Shown here: one piece after another, positions 12,664-12,984 of the stretch
Layout of the letters: each line of letters begins with the position of its first letter
Position numbering within the stretch: position 1 is the stretch's first letter
NCBI GenBank assembly: GCA_934202095.1
Contig: CAKPXN010000035.1
Span: 1 to 12,984, forward strand
Reading direction: 5' to 3'
DNA length: 12,984 nucleotides
Origin: an uncultured Veillonella sp.
GTDB lineage: Bacteria; Bacillota; Negativicutes; Veillonellales; Veillonellaceae
Translations under genes and position numbers: made by a program
The notes under the pieces: generated by a model
What the model was told of the DNA's origin: nothing
What the model saw: the letters and a program-made list of their open reading frames with translations, nothing else
Databases searched by the model: none

Positions 12664-12984
12664 TTAATGTACAATTCTCGCCATCACTGTACCTTGTACA
12701 TTGGCAGCATTTGCCTCATCTGTATCAATGTGGAGTTCTAGAACAAAACCAGGTACGGCCCGTACGATAACATCACCAAATACAGTGGTGCGTTCTGCCG
12801 TTTGAAGCTCAACATTAACGCTATCGCCATCGTTTACATTAAGCCGTTTTGCATCCTCAGGGGACATATGGATATGTCGTTTTGCAACGATACAAATAGG
12901 TTTTGTGATTTCCCCATTTTCAGTACATAGAGTAATCTCTACGGCTGATTCTAAATGACCAGATAGCACAATAGGAGGCTTTAT
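12664..12984 (-). CDS. pduL: Phosphate propanoyltransferase PduL, C-terminal half
   Basis: This is the last 106 codons of a gene continuing past the right edge. PduL, unrelated to Pta, converts propionyl-CoA and phosphate to propionyl-phosphate and CoA in the microcompartment, recycling CoA for PduP and feeding ATP synthesis by propionate kinase. The fragment shows the second PduL domain: KRHIHMSPEDAKRLNVNDGD (35-54), with the histidines typical of the zinc site, then TTVFGDVIVRAVPGFVLELH (66-85) and the hallmark HIDTDEANAA (85-94). The whole protein is usually about 200-220 residues. The frame is open to the window edge, so an internal GTG at 12969 is not the start. The N-terminal targeting peptide lies outside the window. 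Confidence 0.93.
   Translation of the reverse strand: MKPPIVLSGHLESAVEITLCTENGEITKPICIVAKRHIHMSPEDAKRLNVNDGDSVNVELQTAERTTVFGDVIVRAVPGFVLELHIDTDEANAANVQGTVMARIVH

Noticed and set aside
8376..12984. Ethanolamine (eut) operon instead of pdu
   Set aside because: eutJ alone points to eut, but PduM and PduL, with the L-M-N-P-Q order, fit pdu better. Many Firmicute pdu operons contain eutJ.

Overview
The window looks like a chromosomal segment of an AT-rich anaerobic Firmicute of the Negativicutes, most probably a Veillonella or close relative. This is inferred from three things: base composition and codon use, a lactate permease beside an Ldh_2-family oxidoreductase, and a very large 2-hydroxyacyl-CoA dehydratase-activase fusion. 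No rRNA, tRNA, CRISPR array, insertion sequence or prophage gene was seen.

Left part (1-3714, + strand). The window opens in the last 95 codons of an Ldh_2-family malate/lactate dehydrogenase, closed by a strong terminator. A 306-base spacer with two inverted repeats and a candidate promoter leads to an L-lactate permease of the LctP/LldP family, also closed by a strong terminator with a UUCG loop. Lactate uptake and 2-hydroxyacid oxidation are thus adjacent but separately terminated. A Bcr/CflA-type MFS exporter follows. Its leader holds a terminator-like hairpin just upstream of the ribosome binding site, overlapped by a 17-codon reading frame, so it may be controlled by attenuation. A 77-base multi-helix structure, with a T run at its end on each strand, separates it from the convergent gene.

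Middle (3749-8375, - strand). One gene encodes about 1418 residues: two ASKHA-fold activase modules, a cysteine-rich linker, a DUF2229-like region and a C-terminal dehydratase-like region. Its exact reaction is unknown. Its upstream region holds two candidate promoters with a 30-bp inverted repeat between them.

Right part (8376-12984, - strand, read right to left). Six genes form the distal half of a 1,2-propanediol-type bacterial microcompartment operon: pduL (cut by the window edge), eutJ, pduM, pduN, pduP and pduQ, followed by a terminator. The order matches the classical pduL-M-N-O-P-Q, with eutJ inserted after pduL and no pduO. Together they provide CoA-acylating oxidation of propionaldehyde (PduP), conversion of propionyl-CoA to propionyl-phosphate (PduL), NAD regeneration by reduction of the aldehyde to propanol (PduQ), a shell vertex protein (PduN), a structural protein (PduM) and an Hsp70/actin-like ATPase (EutJ). 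The diol dehydratase, its reactivase and the main shell proteins would lie beyond the right edge. In the pduO position there is only a 131-base gap, with a 37-codon reading frame whose stop overlaps the pduP start.

No clearly new system is seen. The best candidates for new biology are the uncharacterised 1418-residue activase fusion with its regulatory region, the leader of the MFS exporter, and the pduN-pduP gap.
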